Assembly: GCA_002841945.1 (NCBI GenBank)
Contig: PHBI01000050.1
Span: 4,053 to 41,767, forward strand
DNA length: 37,715 nucleotides
Direction: 5' to 3'
Source of the DNA: Deltaproteobacteria bacterium HGW-Deltaproteobacteria-14
GTDB taxonomy: Bacteria > Myxococcota_A > UBA9042 > PHBI01
Below the pieces are notes generated by a model. The model searched no databases, was not told the origin of the DNA, and was given only the letters and a program-made list of their open reading frames with translations. The translations under genes and the position numbers were made by a program. Positions within the stretch are counted from its first letter, which is position 1. Each line of letters begins with the position of its first letter. Shown one piece after another: positions 26,277-34,069 of the stretch.

Positions 26277-26305
26277 CGGCGCCCCGACCCTCGGGCGGGG
26301 CGCCG
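26277..26305. terminator. Hairpin between convergent slyD and lipoprotein genes
   Basis: CGGCGCCCCG (26277-26286) pairs perfectly with CGGGGCGCCG (26296-26305) around a 9 nt loop. It sits between two converging stop codons and could end both transcripts. There is no clear T-run, so factor-assisted termination is likely if it works at all. Confidence 0.45.
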
Positions 26306-26311
26306 ACCTCT

Positions 26312-27274
26312 TCAGCGGTCGAGGCAGCCGGTCGAGAACGCCGGAGCGGCGACGCAGACCCCGCCGTCACACGCGCCGTCGGCGCACGGCCGCTCGGCCG
26401 CGCAGGCCTCCCCGAGGAGCGCCGTCGCGACGCACGTACCCGCGACGCACGCCGCCTTGTATTGGCACCGGTGAGTCTGATCGCAGGCCGCACCGACGCC
26501 GACCACCGCCGGCGCGACGCAGCCCCCGTCGACGCAGCTCGCGCCGACCCCGCAGGGCTGCGTCGCTGAGCACGGATCGGTGGGTCGAGCGCGCGCCACG
26601 CACACCCCGTCCACGCACGCGGCGGTGTCGTGGCAGCGAGGTCCGCCGCCCCCACACCCTTCGCCCACCGCGACGGCGGGCTCACAGGTGCCGCAGAAGT
26701 CGAGGCCCAGGACGCAGGTCGACGCGGCGTCACAGACCAGGCTCTCGACGCCGTAGCTGCAGGCGCTCCCGACGGGCGCCAGGCCACGCCACATGCCCCC
26801 GCAAGGCCCGTCGAGGTCCCCCGGCTGGAGGGCGCAGGCGACGGCCTCGAGGTGGTCTTGGCAGGCGGCGACGCCGTCGGGCGCCAGGGTCAGCAGGCCG
26901 CGGTCGACCAGGGCCCGATACTGGGGCTCGTATACCGCATTGCACACCTCGACGAACACGGTCAGACAGGTCGCCTCGTCGGCTACCGCCATGCGGCCAC
27001 AGCGCAGGTAGAAGCCGCAATAGGCGTCCGCCATCGCCTCGCAATAGCCTTCCGCCGTCAGGGCGGGCACGGTGTCGGGCACGACGGCGGTGTCCGAGGC
27101 GGCGTCCTCCTGCCCCAGCCCGTCGACGACCTCGAGGGGCACGTCCAGCTCGGTCACCTCGCTGGCGGCGTCATGCTGCACCGCAACATCACCGCTCGCG
27201 CCGTCCCCGCCGGCGCAGCCGACGGCGAGAGCGAGGACACAGACGGGGAGGACGAGGCGACGCGACAGGCTCAT
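26312..27274 (-). CDS. Cys-rich myxobacterial-type lipoprotein
   Basis: A 320-residue predicted outer-envelope lipoprotein; the signal ends in LAVGC with Cys20 lipidated. A low-complexity acidic linker (about 25-70) follows. A helical Cys-containing segment (AEGYCEAMADAYCGFYLRCGRM) resembles the start of many uncharacterised myxobacterial lipoproteins. Residues about 160-320 are a string of short disulfide modules of the form C-x(4-6)-C-x(5)-C-x(4)-C, such as GGPRCHDTAACVDGVC. I can name no function. The ATG lies only 24 bp from the ATG of the divergent endonuclease/phosphatase gene, so the two promoters must overlap coding sequence. Confidence 0.85.
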   Translation of the reverse strand: MSLSRRLVLPVCVLALAVGCAGGDGASGDVAVQHDAASEVTELDVPLEVVDGLGQEDAASDTAVVPDTVPALTAEGYCEAMADAYCGFYLRCGRMAVADEATCLTVFVEVCNAVYEPQYRALVDRGLLTLAPDGVAACQDHLEAVACALQPGDLDGPCGGMWRGLAPVGSACSYGVESLVCDAASTCVLGLDFCGTCEPAVAVGEGCGGGGPRCHDTAACVDGVCVARARPTDPCSATQPCGVGASCVDGGCVAPAVVGVGAACDQTHRCQYKAACVAGTCVATALLGEACAAERPCADGACDGGVCVAAPAFSTGCLDR

Positions 27275-27290
27275 GGGCTCGGGTTATAGA
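27262..27290 (+). promoter_or_regulatory. Promoter overlapping the divergent lipoprotein start; leaderless output
   Basis: GCGACA (27262-27267), a 17 bp spacer and TATAGA (27285-27290) match the sigma70 pattern at 4 of 6 bases each. The start would be at 27297-27299, on or next to the ATG at 27299, and no ribosome site fits in between. The -35 lies inside the first codons of the divergent lipoprotein gene. Confidence 0.4.
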
Positions 27291-27298
27291 TCGACGCC

Positions 27299-28348
27299 AT
27301 GATCCTCCGCACCCTGAAATGGCTCGGGCTGACGCTGGGGCTGGTGGTCCTCGCCGCGGTCCTGTTCGTCTGGTGGGCCGCGGGCGGCCAGACCGACACC
27401 TCGCCGGTCTCCCTGTCGCGGGTGGAGAACCTCCCGGACGCGCCGGCCGCCGCGGACCCGGACGCGACGCTCGACCGGCTGACCGTGATGACGTTCAACA
27501 TCGGCTACGGGCGCGGCCCGGCCGGGGACCTCTCGGGCCCATGGACCCGCGATCACGTCCTGCGCCACCTCGACGGGCTGGCTTCGCAGATCGCCGCCAG
27601 CGGCGCCGACGTGGCGGCGCTCCAGGAGGTCGACCTGGCCAGCGCCCGCAGCCACGACATCGACGAGGGGCGCTACCTGCGTGACAAGCTCGGCTGGGCC
27701 GGCCTGACCTGCTCGGTCACCTGGGAAAACAACTACGTCCCGTTCCCGTATTGGCCGCCTTCGCGGCACTACGGGCGCATGAAGAGCGGGCAGTGCGTGC
27801 TGTCGCGCTGGCCCATCGGCGCCGCGACCCGCTATCGGATGGAGAAGCCCGCGAACAACCCGTTCTTTCGCAACTGGTTCTACCTCGACCGCGCCATCGA
27901 CCACGTGGTGATCCCGGTCGGCGGCCGCGAGCTGCACGTCTTCAACGTCCACCTCGAGGCCTTCGACGCGACCTCCCGCGCCGCGCAGGCCGCACGCCTG
28001 GTGGCGCTGGTGAACGCGGAGCCGAGCCCGCTGACCGTCATCCTCGGCGACTTCAACGCCCTACCGCCCGGGGTGACCCCGCGGAGCGGTTTCCCCGACG
28101 AGCCGGACATCACCTACGACGACGACTCCGTGGCTGTGGTCGCCGCCGCCCCGGGGCTGTCGGAGGTCCTGCTCGACGCGGACGGCGTCGTGACCCACCC
28201 GGCGGACGCGCCGAACCGACGCCTCGACTACATCTTCCACCGCGCCGGGCTGGTCGAGCAGAGCGCCCGCGTGCTCTCCGAGCCGCCGGTGTGGTCCGAC
28301 CACCTGCCGGTCGTCGCGCGCTTCACCGTCGCGCCGGCAGGGTCGTAG
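27299..28348 (+). CDS. Membrane-anchored endonuclease/exonuclease/phosphatase protein
   Basis: A 349-residue protein with one N-terminal membrane helix (residues 8-28), after which the catalytic domain should face the periplasm. The EEP superfamily signature is complete: MTFNIGYG (metal Asn), LQEVD (metal Glu), NVHLEAFD, GDFNALP and SDHLPVVARF. These fit Mg2+-dependent hydrolysis of a phosphodiester, such as a nucleic acid, a phosphoinositide or sphingomyelin. Substrate cannot be told, but anchoring outside the cytoplasm favours a lipid or extracellular nucleic acid. The gene appears monocistronic. Its ATG has no upstream ribosome site, in line with a leaderless transcript. Confidence 0.88.
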   Translation: MILRTLKWLGLTLGLVVLAAVLFVWWAAGGQTDTSPVSLSRVENLPDAPAAADPDATLDRLTVMTFNIGYGRGPAGDLSGPWTRDHVLRHLDGLASQIAASGADVAALQEVDLASARSHDIDEGRYLRDKLGWAGLTCSVTWENNYVPFPYWPPSRHYGRMKSGQCVLSRWPIGAATRYRMEKPANNPFFRNWFYLDRAIDHVVIPVGGRELHVFNVHLEAFDATSRAAQAARLVALVNAEPSPLTVILGDFNALPPGVTPRSGFPDEPDITYDDDSVAVVAAAPGLSEVLLDADGVVTHPADAPNRRLDYIFHRAGLVEQSARVLSEPPVWSDHLPVVARFTVAPAGS

Positions 28349-28387
28349 CCCCGAGCGTGAGGCTCGCGAGCGGAGAGGCCGCGTCTC

Positions 28388-28415
28388 CCCGGGCGGTCGA
28401 CTCGCGCCGCCCGGG
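28388..28415. terminator. Hairpin between convergent EEP and helicase genes
   Basis: CCCGGGCGG (28388-28396) pairs perfectly with CCGCCCGGG (28407-28415) around a 10 nt loop, in the 84 bp between two converging stops. No T-run follows on either strand. Confidence 0.4.
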
Positions 28416-28432
28416 AAGCCCGCCACCGCGAG

Positions 28433-29812
28433 CTACTCGCCCCCCGAGGCCACCATCGCCTCGGGGGTGGCGGGGGCCTCGGAGCCCTCACCGGTGCGGC
28501 GACGCCGGCGCCGGCGGGGCTTCGTCTTGCCCTCGCCGCGGCCACCGTCCCGGGCGACGCGCGGGGCGTCGTCGTCGCCGTCGTCGTCATCATCCTCCCG
28601 GGACAGCCCGAGCGAGGCCGGGGGCCAGCCGGTGTACACCTGCTTGGTGCGGCGGAAGCGCCCGGCGCGGTCCGGGATGTAGAGGTCGTCCTCGGCGAAC
28701 TCCACCGGGATCTTGCACTCCATGAGCTGCTCGACCGCCGCGAGGCTCATGACCGTCTCCTCGCAGGCGAGCACGATGGCGGTCCCGGTCGCGCCGGCGC
28801 GCGCCGTGCGGCCGATGCGGTGGACGTAGTCCTCGGGGTCCTGGGGCACGTCGTAGTTGAAGACATGAGAAACATCGTCGACGTGGATCCCGCGGCTCGC
28901 CACATCGGTCGCCACGAGGATCTGGATCTTGCCGGCCTTCATCGCGTCGATGATCTTGAGCCGCTTCTTCTGCGGGAGGTCACCGGAGAGGTAGACCGAC
29001 TCGTAGCCGTTGTGGTTGAGCCGCCAGGTCAGCGCCTCACCGTCGACCTTGCGGTTGACGAAGATCATGGTGCGAATGGGCTGCTCGCGCTGGAGCAGGC
29101 CGAGGAGCAGGCTCGTCTTCTCACGGTTCGACACGTGGAAGAGCGACTGCTTGATCTCCTCGACCACGAGGCGATCCGGGGCGATCTTCACCTGGACCGG
29201 GGAGCTCATGTGGCGCGAGGCGAGGCGCATCACCTCGTCGCTGAGCGTCGCCGAGAAGAGCATCGACTGGCGCTCGCTCTTCTTCGGCATGTAGCGGAAG
29301 AGGTGGTTGATGTCCTGGATGAAGCCCATGTCGAACATGCGGTCGGCTTCGTCCACGACCACGACCTGGAGCCGCTTCAGCTTCAGGATGCGCTTGCGCT
29401 CGTAGTCCATGAGGCGGCCCGGCGTCCCGACGACGAGGTCGGTGCCGTCCTGCAGCGAGCGGGCCTGCTTGTCCCAGCTCAGGCCACCACAGACGATCGT
29501 CGTCTTGATGTCGGTGTAGGTCGTCAGGGACTCGGCGTCCGCGGCGATCTGGATGGCCAGCTCACGCGTCGGCGCGATGACGATGGCGCGCGGGCTCCCG
29601 TCCGTCGGGCGCTCCGTCTGGAGCAGTGAATTGAGGATGCCGAGCAGAAAACAGGCGGTCTTCCCGGTGCCCGTCTGGGCCTGACCGGCGACGTCCCGTC
29701 CCTCGAGCACGAGCGGCAGGGCCTGCTCCTGGATGTCGGTCGCCTTCTCGAAGCCCAGGTCGCGGATCGCGGCGAGGAGCGCCTCAGGAAGGTTCAACTC
29801 ATCGAATTTCAA
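28433..29812 (-). CDS. DEAD-box RNA helicase, RhlB-like
   Basis: A 459-residue ATP-dependent RNA helicase. All family motifs are present: Q motif (ATDIQEQALP), motif I (AQTGTGKT), Ia (PTRELA), Ib (TPGR), II (DEAD), III (SAT), V (ATDVASRGIHV) and VI (HRIGRTARAG). The segment MFDMGFIQDINHLFRYMP and the first helix resemble RhlB, so degradosome or ribosome work is likely. The C-terminal 70 residues are Asp- then Arg-rich (DDDDDGDDDAP, PRRRRRRR), a typical RNA- or partner-binding tail. Translation starts at TTG (29812): an in-frame stop lies two codons upstream, and the next Met would remove the Q motif. A 10 bp hairpin overlaps its last codons. Confidence 0.92.
   Translation of the reverse strand: MKFDELNLPEALLAAIRDLGFEKATDIQEQALPLVLEGRDVAGQAQTGTGKTACFLLGILNSLLQTERPTDGSPRAIVIAPTRELAIQIAADAESLTTYTDIKTTIVCGGLSWDKQARSLQDGTDLVVGTPGRLMDYERKRILKLKRLQVVVVDEADRMFDMGFIQDINHLFRYMPKKSERQSMLFSATLSDEVMRLASRHMSSPVQVKIAPDRLVVEEIKQSLFHVSNREKTSLLLGLLQREQPIRTMIFVNRKVDGEALTWRLNHNGYESVYLSGDLPQKKRLKIIDAMKAGKIQILVATDVASRGIHVDDVSHVFNYDVPQDPEDYVHRIGRTARAGATGTAIVLACEETVMSLAAVEQLMECKIPVEFAEDDLYIPDRAGRFRRTKQVYTGWPPASLGLSREDDDDDGDDDAPRVARDGGRGEGKTKPRRRRRRRTGEGSEAPATPEAMVASGGE
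28441..28467 (-). terminator. Hairpin inside the 3' end of the helicase gene
   Basis: CCCCCGAGGC (28441-28450) pairs perfectly with GCCTCGGGGG (28458-28467) around a 7 nt loop. It covers the final helicase codons just before the stop at 28433. No T-run follows, so it may stabilise the mRNA end rather than terminate. Confidence 0.4.
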
Positions 29813-30175
29813 AGATTATCTCACTTTTGCGGAGGTGGCCCCGCGGGATCGGCGGCCGGATGCCGCGTCTCGACCGGAGGCTGGCGCGACGCATACGTAT
29901 TCCACGTCGCACCTTCTTCGTTGCGCGGACTGTTTTCCACAGGCCACACGAAGTCAAGGCAGTGGCCGTTCCCCACGCCGAATGACGTCGCCCGGCGATC
30001 GGGCGCGCCCCTCCCCGAGGACGCCGATCCGCAGCCCCGCGAGGCGGGGCCTTGGGCCGGTGTCCACGCCGCGCGAGCGGCGGGCGGAGGCCGCGAAGCA
30101 GCCGGATCGGTCGAGCCAGGAGCCCTGAACAGGACGCGGCGAAGCGAGCCTTGATTGAGGCGCCCTGCGACCCCG
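29813..30175. other. Helicase leader region and acyl-CoA dehydrogenase 3' flank
   Basis: This 363 bp stretch lies between two minus-strand genes. The part next to the helicase (29813-29960) is AT-richer and carries a promoter-like pair about 120 bp upstream of the TTG start, which would give a long leader. The far part (29960-30175) is GC-rich and holds only a small hairpin (30034-30050). I see no gene; short frames here have no coding bias. Confidence 0.45.
29929..29957 (-). promoter_or_regulatory. Possible helicase promoter with long leader
   Basis: TTGACT (29957-29952) and AACAGT (29934-29929) lie 17 bp apart on the minus strand. The -35 matches 5 of 6 consensus bases and the -10 three. 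The leader to the TTG start would be about 110 nt. Confidence 0.4.
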
Positions 30176-31336
30176 TCACCCCCCCGCGGCGTCGAGCAGC
30201 TGCTTGGCGATGGTCATGCGCTGCATGTTGCTCGTGCCCTCGTAGATCTGGCCGATCTTCGCGTCGCGGAAGAACTTCTCGGCCGGGTACTCCTTGGTGA
30301 AGCCGACGCCGCCGAGGAAGTCGATGGCCGTGGACGCCGCCTTCTCCGCCACGATGGAGCTGTAGAGCTTCGCCATCGCGGCCTCCTTGAGGAACGGCAG
30401 CCCGGCGTCCTTGAGGCGCGCCGCGTTGTAGACGAGCAGCCGCGCGGCCTCGATCTCGGTGGCGAGGTCCGCGTACTGGAACTGTATCCCCTGGAAGTCG
30501 GCGATCCGGGTCCCGAACTGCTTGCGCTCGCGCAGGTACGACATGGCGTAGTCGAAGGCGCCCTGGGCGATGCCGATCATCTGCGCGCCGATGCCGATGC
30601 GCCCCTCGTTGAGCGTCTCGATGGCGACCTTGTAGCCCTTGCCGACCTGGCCGAGCACGTTCTCCTTGGGGACCACGCACTCGTCGAAGACGAGCTCGCA
30701 GGTCGAGCTGGCGCGGATCCCGAGCTTGTCCTCCTTCTTGCCGACCCGGAAGCCCTCGAAGCCCTTCTCGACGAGGAACGCCGTGATGCCCTTGTAGCCG
30801 AGCGACGGGTCGACGGTGGCCATCACGATGAAGAGCCCCGCCTCCTTGCCGTTGGTGATCCACAGCTTGGAGCCGTTGAGCACCCAGTGGTCGCCCTTGT
30901 CGGTCGCGGTCGTCTTGAGCGCGAACGCGTCCGAGCCGCTCGACGCCTCGCTCAGCGCGTACGCACCGACGAGGTCCTTCACCATCCGCGGCAGGTAGCG
31001 CTCCTTCTGCGCGTCGTCGGCCCAGCGCAGCAGCGCGTTGAGCACCAGCGTGTTCTGCACGTCGACGAAGACCGCGAGGCTGGCGTCGACGCGGGCGAGC
31101 GCCTCGATGACGAGGATGGCGTTGAAGAAGCTGCTCCCCGACCCACCGTACTGCTCGGGCACCTCGATCCCCATGAACCCGAGCTCGAAGCACGCGTCGA
31201 TGATGTCTCGACGGAGCTCCTGGCGCTCGTCCATCGCGTGGGCGTGCGGAGCGACCTGCTCGCGGGCGAAGGCGAGCGCGGCGTCGCGGAACATCTTCTC
31301 TTCGTCGTTGAGCTGCGTCAGCGGGCGGACCGTCAT
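30176..31336 (-). CDS. Acyl-CoA dehydrogenase (short/branched-chain type)
   Basis: A 386-residue flavoenzyme that introduces the alpha-beta double bond into acyl-CoA in fatty-acid or branched-chain amino-acid breakdown. The ATG at 31336 has GGAGGA 7 nt upstream, and the frame before it is Arg-rich filler. The domain order is normal: an N-terminal helical domain (LNDEEKMFRDAALAFAREQV), a beta domain with AYALSEASSGSDAFALKT and WITNGKEAGLF, and a helical C-terminus. Glu366 in IYEGTSN is the catalytic base, placed as in short-chain and 2-methylacyl enzymes. Chain length cannot be read with certainty. A strong promoter lies just upstream, and the gene seems monocistronic. Confidence 0.93.
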   Translation of the reverse strand: MTVRPLTQLNDEEKMFRDAALAFAREQVAPHAHAMDERQELRRDIIDACFELGFMGIEVPEQYGGSGSSFFNAILVIEALARVDASLAVFVDVQNTLVLNALLRWADDAQKERYLPRMVKDLVGAYALSEASSGSDAFALKTTATDKGDHWVLNGSKLWITNGKEAGLFIVMATVDPSLGYKGITAFLVEKGFEGFRVGKKEDKLGIRASSTCELVFDECVVPKENVLGQVGKGYKVAIETLNEGRIGIGAQMIGIAQGAFDYAMSYLRERKQFGTRIADFQGIQFQYADLATEIEAARLLVYNAARLKDAGLPFLKEAAMAKLYSSIVAEKAASTAIDFLGGVGFTKEYPAEKFFRDAKIGQIYEGTSNMQRMTIAKQLLDAAGG

Positions 31337-31367
31337 GAGCTTCCTCCAGGGGGTCGTGGCGCTCGGG

Positions 31368-31396
31368 ACTACACTGCGCGACGCGGTCATCGTCAA
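31368..31396 (-). promoter_or_regulatory. Promoter of the acyl-CoA dehydrogenase gene
   Basis: On the minus strand TTGACG (31396-31391), a 17 bp spacer and TGTAGT (31373-31368) match sigma70 consensus at 5 and 4 of 6 bases. The start near 31361 leaves a leader of about 25 nt that contains the ribosome site. Confidence 0.55.
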
Positions 31397-31509
31397 GCAC
31401 CTTCCCCACCGCCGTAGCTCTGGGATTTCGGTCGTCACGTGGCACACCGCGGGCTATCCTCGGGCTTGAGCGCGGAGGGCTCCGCGCCGGCAGCCCACTC
31501 GAGGTCTCC

Positions 31510-32076
31510 ATGACGCGCTTTTTCGCCGCACTCTCCCTGGTCGCGCTCCTCGCCTCCCCCGCCGCCGCGTATCGAGCCACGGCGGTCGACGCCCAGCCAG
31601 AGGGGCCGCTGCACAGCGTCAGCGTGACCCTCTCGCCCCTCCACCTGGTCCTGCCGGTGCTCGAGCTCCAGGGCGAGTTCGCGGTCGGACCGCAGATGGG
31701 GGTGTCGCTCATCCTCGGCTACGGCTCGGTCTCGGTGAGCGACGGCTTCACGACCGAGGCCTTCAGCGTGTTCGAGATCGGCGGCCAGTTCGCCTACTAC
31801 GCCCTCGGGGACTTCGACCACGGGCTCCAGATCGGCGCCGAGGTGCTGTACCTCGGGGTCAGCGCCGACGCCGACAGCCAGTTCGGCGGGGTCTTCGGCA
31901 GGGGCCTCTCGCTGGCACCGTTCGTGGGCTACAAGGTCGCCGCCGACTTCGGCTTGACCTTCCAGGCCCAGGTCGGCCCGGCCTTCTTCGTCGTCTCCGC
32001 CGAGAGCGGCACCGAGAGTGAGGAGCAGGCGGCCATCGGCGTCATGCTGAACCTCAACCTGGGGTGGTCCTTCTGA
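31510..32076 (+). CDS. Small secreted beta-barrel-like protein
   Basis: A 188-residue protein with a classic signal peptide (residues 1-20, cleavage after SPAAA). The mature part is a run of amphipathic strands with alternating hydrophobic residues (GVSLILGYGSVSVS, HGLQIGAEVLYLGVSADA, LTFQAQVGPAFFVV) and ends in NLGWSF. A terminal Phe is the usual outer-membrane insertion signal. It fits a small eight-stranded outer-membrane barrel of the OmpW/OmpA-like type, but I cannot place it in a named family. It is followed by a weak 6 bp hairpin (32086-32101). Confidence 0.75.
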   Translation: MTRFFAALSLVALLASPAAAYRATAVDAQPEGPLHSVSVTLSPLHLVLPVLELQGEFAVGPQMGVSLILGYGSVSVSDGFTTEAFSVFEIGGQFAYYALGDFDHGLQIGAEVLYLGVSADADSQFGGVFGRGLSLAPFVGYKVAADFGLTFQAQVGPAFFVVSAESGTESEEQAAIGVMLNLNLGWSF

Positions 32077-32406
32077 CGGCTCCCGGGGGCTCCGCAGCCC
32101 CGCCTGCCAGGCTGATGTGCGCAACTTATCGTCGCGCCTCTTGACGCTCTCGCGGGTGGGTGTTACCTGCCGCGTGACTACGAGGGGAACCCGCTCCCAC
32201 GCTGGTCGGGACGACCCGCCAGCACCCCTCGGACGAACCCCCAGTGGACGTGGACGTCAGCGAACGCGACGCCGGGGACGTTGTAGCGGTCGGCCAGGTT
32301 GGTCGCCGCCCATGGCATGTACGCAGGCCACGCCGCGCGACCGCCGCGACCTCCGTTGTGCATCGCACGACGGATACGGCGCAGTTGCGCACGGGAGAGG
32401 GTTCAC
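32077..32406. other. Intergenic region upstream of the ATP-grasp gene
   Basis: This 330 bp region holds a small hairpin (32086-32101) and a TTGACG at 32141-32146. A weak -10 (TACCTG, 32164-32169) lies 17 bp further on and is a possible promoter for the ATP-grasp gene. A minus-strand frame with coding-like codon use lies at 32178-32363 and is listed separately. Confidence 0.4.
32178..32363 (-). CDS. Candidate small ORF or gene remnant
   Basis: A 61-codon minus-strand frame with ATG at 32363 and TAG at 32178; an internal ATG at 32318 would give 46 residues. About 84% of its codons end in G or C. The central part is almost uniformly so and reads as plausible protein (NLADRYNVPGVAFADVHVHW). No signal peptide, ribosome site or family is evident. 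It lies antisense in the leader region of the ATP-grasp gene. It could be a real small gene, a fragment of a lost longer gene, or chance in high-GC DNA. Confidence 0.3.
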   Translation of the reverse strand: MHNGGRGGRAAWPAYMPWAATNLADRYNVPGVAFADVHVHWGFVRGVLAGRPDQRGSGFPS

Positions 32407-33552
32407 ATGGACGACCGCAACGCGGTAGCAGTGACCGAAGACGAGGAGCCTCCAGCGTCGCCGGTGGCGGTGCTGTACAACCGGGACTTCCTGCCGGGCG
32501 GGAGCTGCGAGCTCGCGCTCGGTCACGAGGCCGGGGAGGAGGCCGCCGCGGTGGCCCATGCCGTCGCCGGCCTGCTCGCGGACCGCGGCATCCCGGTGCT
32601 CCTGCTCGCGGTCGACGACGACCCCGAGGGGCTGGTGGCCGAGGCGGTGGCGGCGGGCGCGACCCGCGCGGTGAACCTGGTCGAGTCCCTCGGGGGCGAC
32701 GGCCGCCGTGAGCACGAGGTGCCGGCGCTGCTCGAGGCCCAGGGCATCCCCTACACCGGCAATGGGCCCCGCGCGCTCCTCGCCGCCCAGGCCAAGCACA
32801 TGGCGCGACGGCTGATGCGCGCCCAGGGCGTCCGCCTGCCCGACGCCGCCGTCGTGGCCGGGCCCGACGACCTCGAGACCGCCCTCTGCCTCGACTTCCC
32901 GCTCTTCGTGAAGCCGGCATGCGCCGACGGCTCGGTCGGCATCGACCAGGGCTCGGTCGTCCGCGACGCCCGCGCCCTCCGCGCCCGCGTCACCTGGCTC
33001 GCCGAGCGGATCCCGGGGCCGTACCTCGTCGAGACCTACCTCCCGGGCCGCGAGCTCAACGTCGCGATCTTCCCCAACCCGATGCACGGCCGCTTCTCGG
33101 TGACCGAGATCGACTTCGCGAGCTACCCGAAGGGCTACGCGCCCATCGTCACCTACGACTGCAAGTGGACCCCGGACGGGCCCGAGTCGTCGGCGTACTC
33201 GAAGCCCGTCGGCCCGGCCGACCTCGGCGCCGCGGTGTACCGCGAGGTGGTCGCCCAGGCGCGCGCCGCCTTCCTCGCCATCGGCGGCACCTCTTATGGC
33301 CGCGTCGACATGCGCCTCGACGCGAGCGGCCATCCCCGGGTCATCGACGTCAACCCGAACCCGGATCTCGACCCCGACGCCGGCTTCTGCCTGGCGGCAC
33401 GCCACACCGGCCTCGCCTGGGGCGACCTCGTCTTGGCGCTCCTCGCCGACGCGCGCCTCGACGACGCCCGCGACCATCGCATCACCCGCGAGGGCCGGCA
33501 GCGGCCCGCGCTCTGGGAGCCCGCCCCATGGACGTCGACCTCCGCCCAGTAG
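32407..33552 (+). CDS. ATP-grasp ligase, D-Ala-D-Ala ligase-like
   Basis: A 381-residue cytoplasmic ligase of the ATP-grasp superfamily. The N-terminal third is a Rossmann-like domain (VAVLYNRDFLPG, with a VNLVESLGG turn and ALLEAQGIPYTGNGPRAL). The ATP-binding part includes FPLFVKPACADGSVGID and PYLVETYLPGRELNVAIF. The metal site is in YGRVDMRLD and VIDVNPNPDLDPDAG, with Asp where D-Ala-D-Ala ligases often have Glu. It should activate a carboxylate as acyl-phosphate and join it to an amine, but the substrates are unknown. It is too divergent to call ddl. GGAGAGG lies 6 nt before the ATG. The following GNAT gene overlaps its end by 25 bp. Confidence 0.88.
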   Translation: MDDRNAVAVTEDEEPPASPVAVLYNRDFLPGGSCELALGHEAGEEAAAVAHAVAGLLADRGIPVLLLAVDDDPEGLVAEAVAAGATRAVNLVESLGGDGRREHEVPALLEAQGIPYTGNGPRALLAAQAKHMARRLMRAQGVRLPDAAVVAGPDDLETALCLDFPLFVKPACADGSVGIDQGSVVRDARALRARVTWLAERIPGPYLVETYLPGRELNVAIFPNPMHGRFSVTEIDFASYPKGYAPIVTYDCKWTPDGPESSAYSKPVGPADLGAAVYREVVAQARAAFLAIGGTSYGRVDMRLDASGHPRVIDVNPNPDLDPDAGFCLAARHTGLAWGDLVLALLADARLDDARDHRITREGRQRPALWEPAPWTSTSAQ

Positions 33553-34022
33553 CCCCCGGGGACCGAGACGCCCTCGCCGACATGCTCGCCCGGACCGCAC
33601 AGTTCACCGACGACGAGGTCGACGTCGCGCTCGAGCTCATCGATGACGCGCTCGAGCGCAAGGCGGCCAGCTCCTACCGCGTCATCGTCGCGCACCACGA
33701 CTCCGTCCCGGTGGGGTACGTCTGCTACGGGCGGACCCCGATGACCGAGGCGACCTTCGATCTCTACTGGATCGTCGTCGAGCCGACGCTCCGCGGAGGG
33801 GGCGTCGGACGGCACCTCTGGAGCGCGTGCGAGGCGAACGTCATGCTCGAGGGCGGGCGTCTCGTGCGCATCGAGACCTCGTCGACCGAGCTCTACGATG
33901 GGACGCTGGCCTTCTACGACCGCATCGGGTTCACCGAGGTGGCGCGGATCCGCGACTTCTACCGGCTGGGCGACGACCTCGTGACCTACACCTGGCGCAG
34001 GGCGGACCGGCCGGAGCGTTGA
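33528..34022 (+). CDS. GNAT family N-acetyltransferase
   Basis: A 164-residue acetyltransferase. The acetyl-CoA signature (VEPTLRGGGVGRHLWSACE) lies near residues 84-102, preceded by the strand FDLYWIVV and followed by LVRIETSSTELYDGTLAFYDRIGFTEVARI. The ATG at 33528 lies inside the end of the ATP-grasp gene, with GGGAG 9 nt upstream, so the two are translated together. I infer that the pair modify the same small molecule or peptide, with ligation first and acetylation second. The substrate is unknown. Confidence 0.88.
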   Translation: MDVDLRPVAPGDRDALADMLARTAQFTDDEVDVALELIDDALERKAASSYRVIVAHHDSVPVGYVCYGRTPMTEATFDLYWIVVEPTLRGGGVGRHLWSACEANVMLEGGRLVRIETSSTELYDGTLAFYDRIGFTEVARIRDFYRLGDDLVTYTWRRADRPER

Positions 34023-34069
34023 CCACGGGCGGGCGCGGACCGATGCTCGGGGACTCACCCGGAGGCCCC

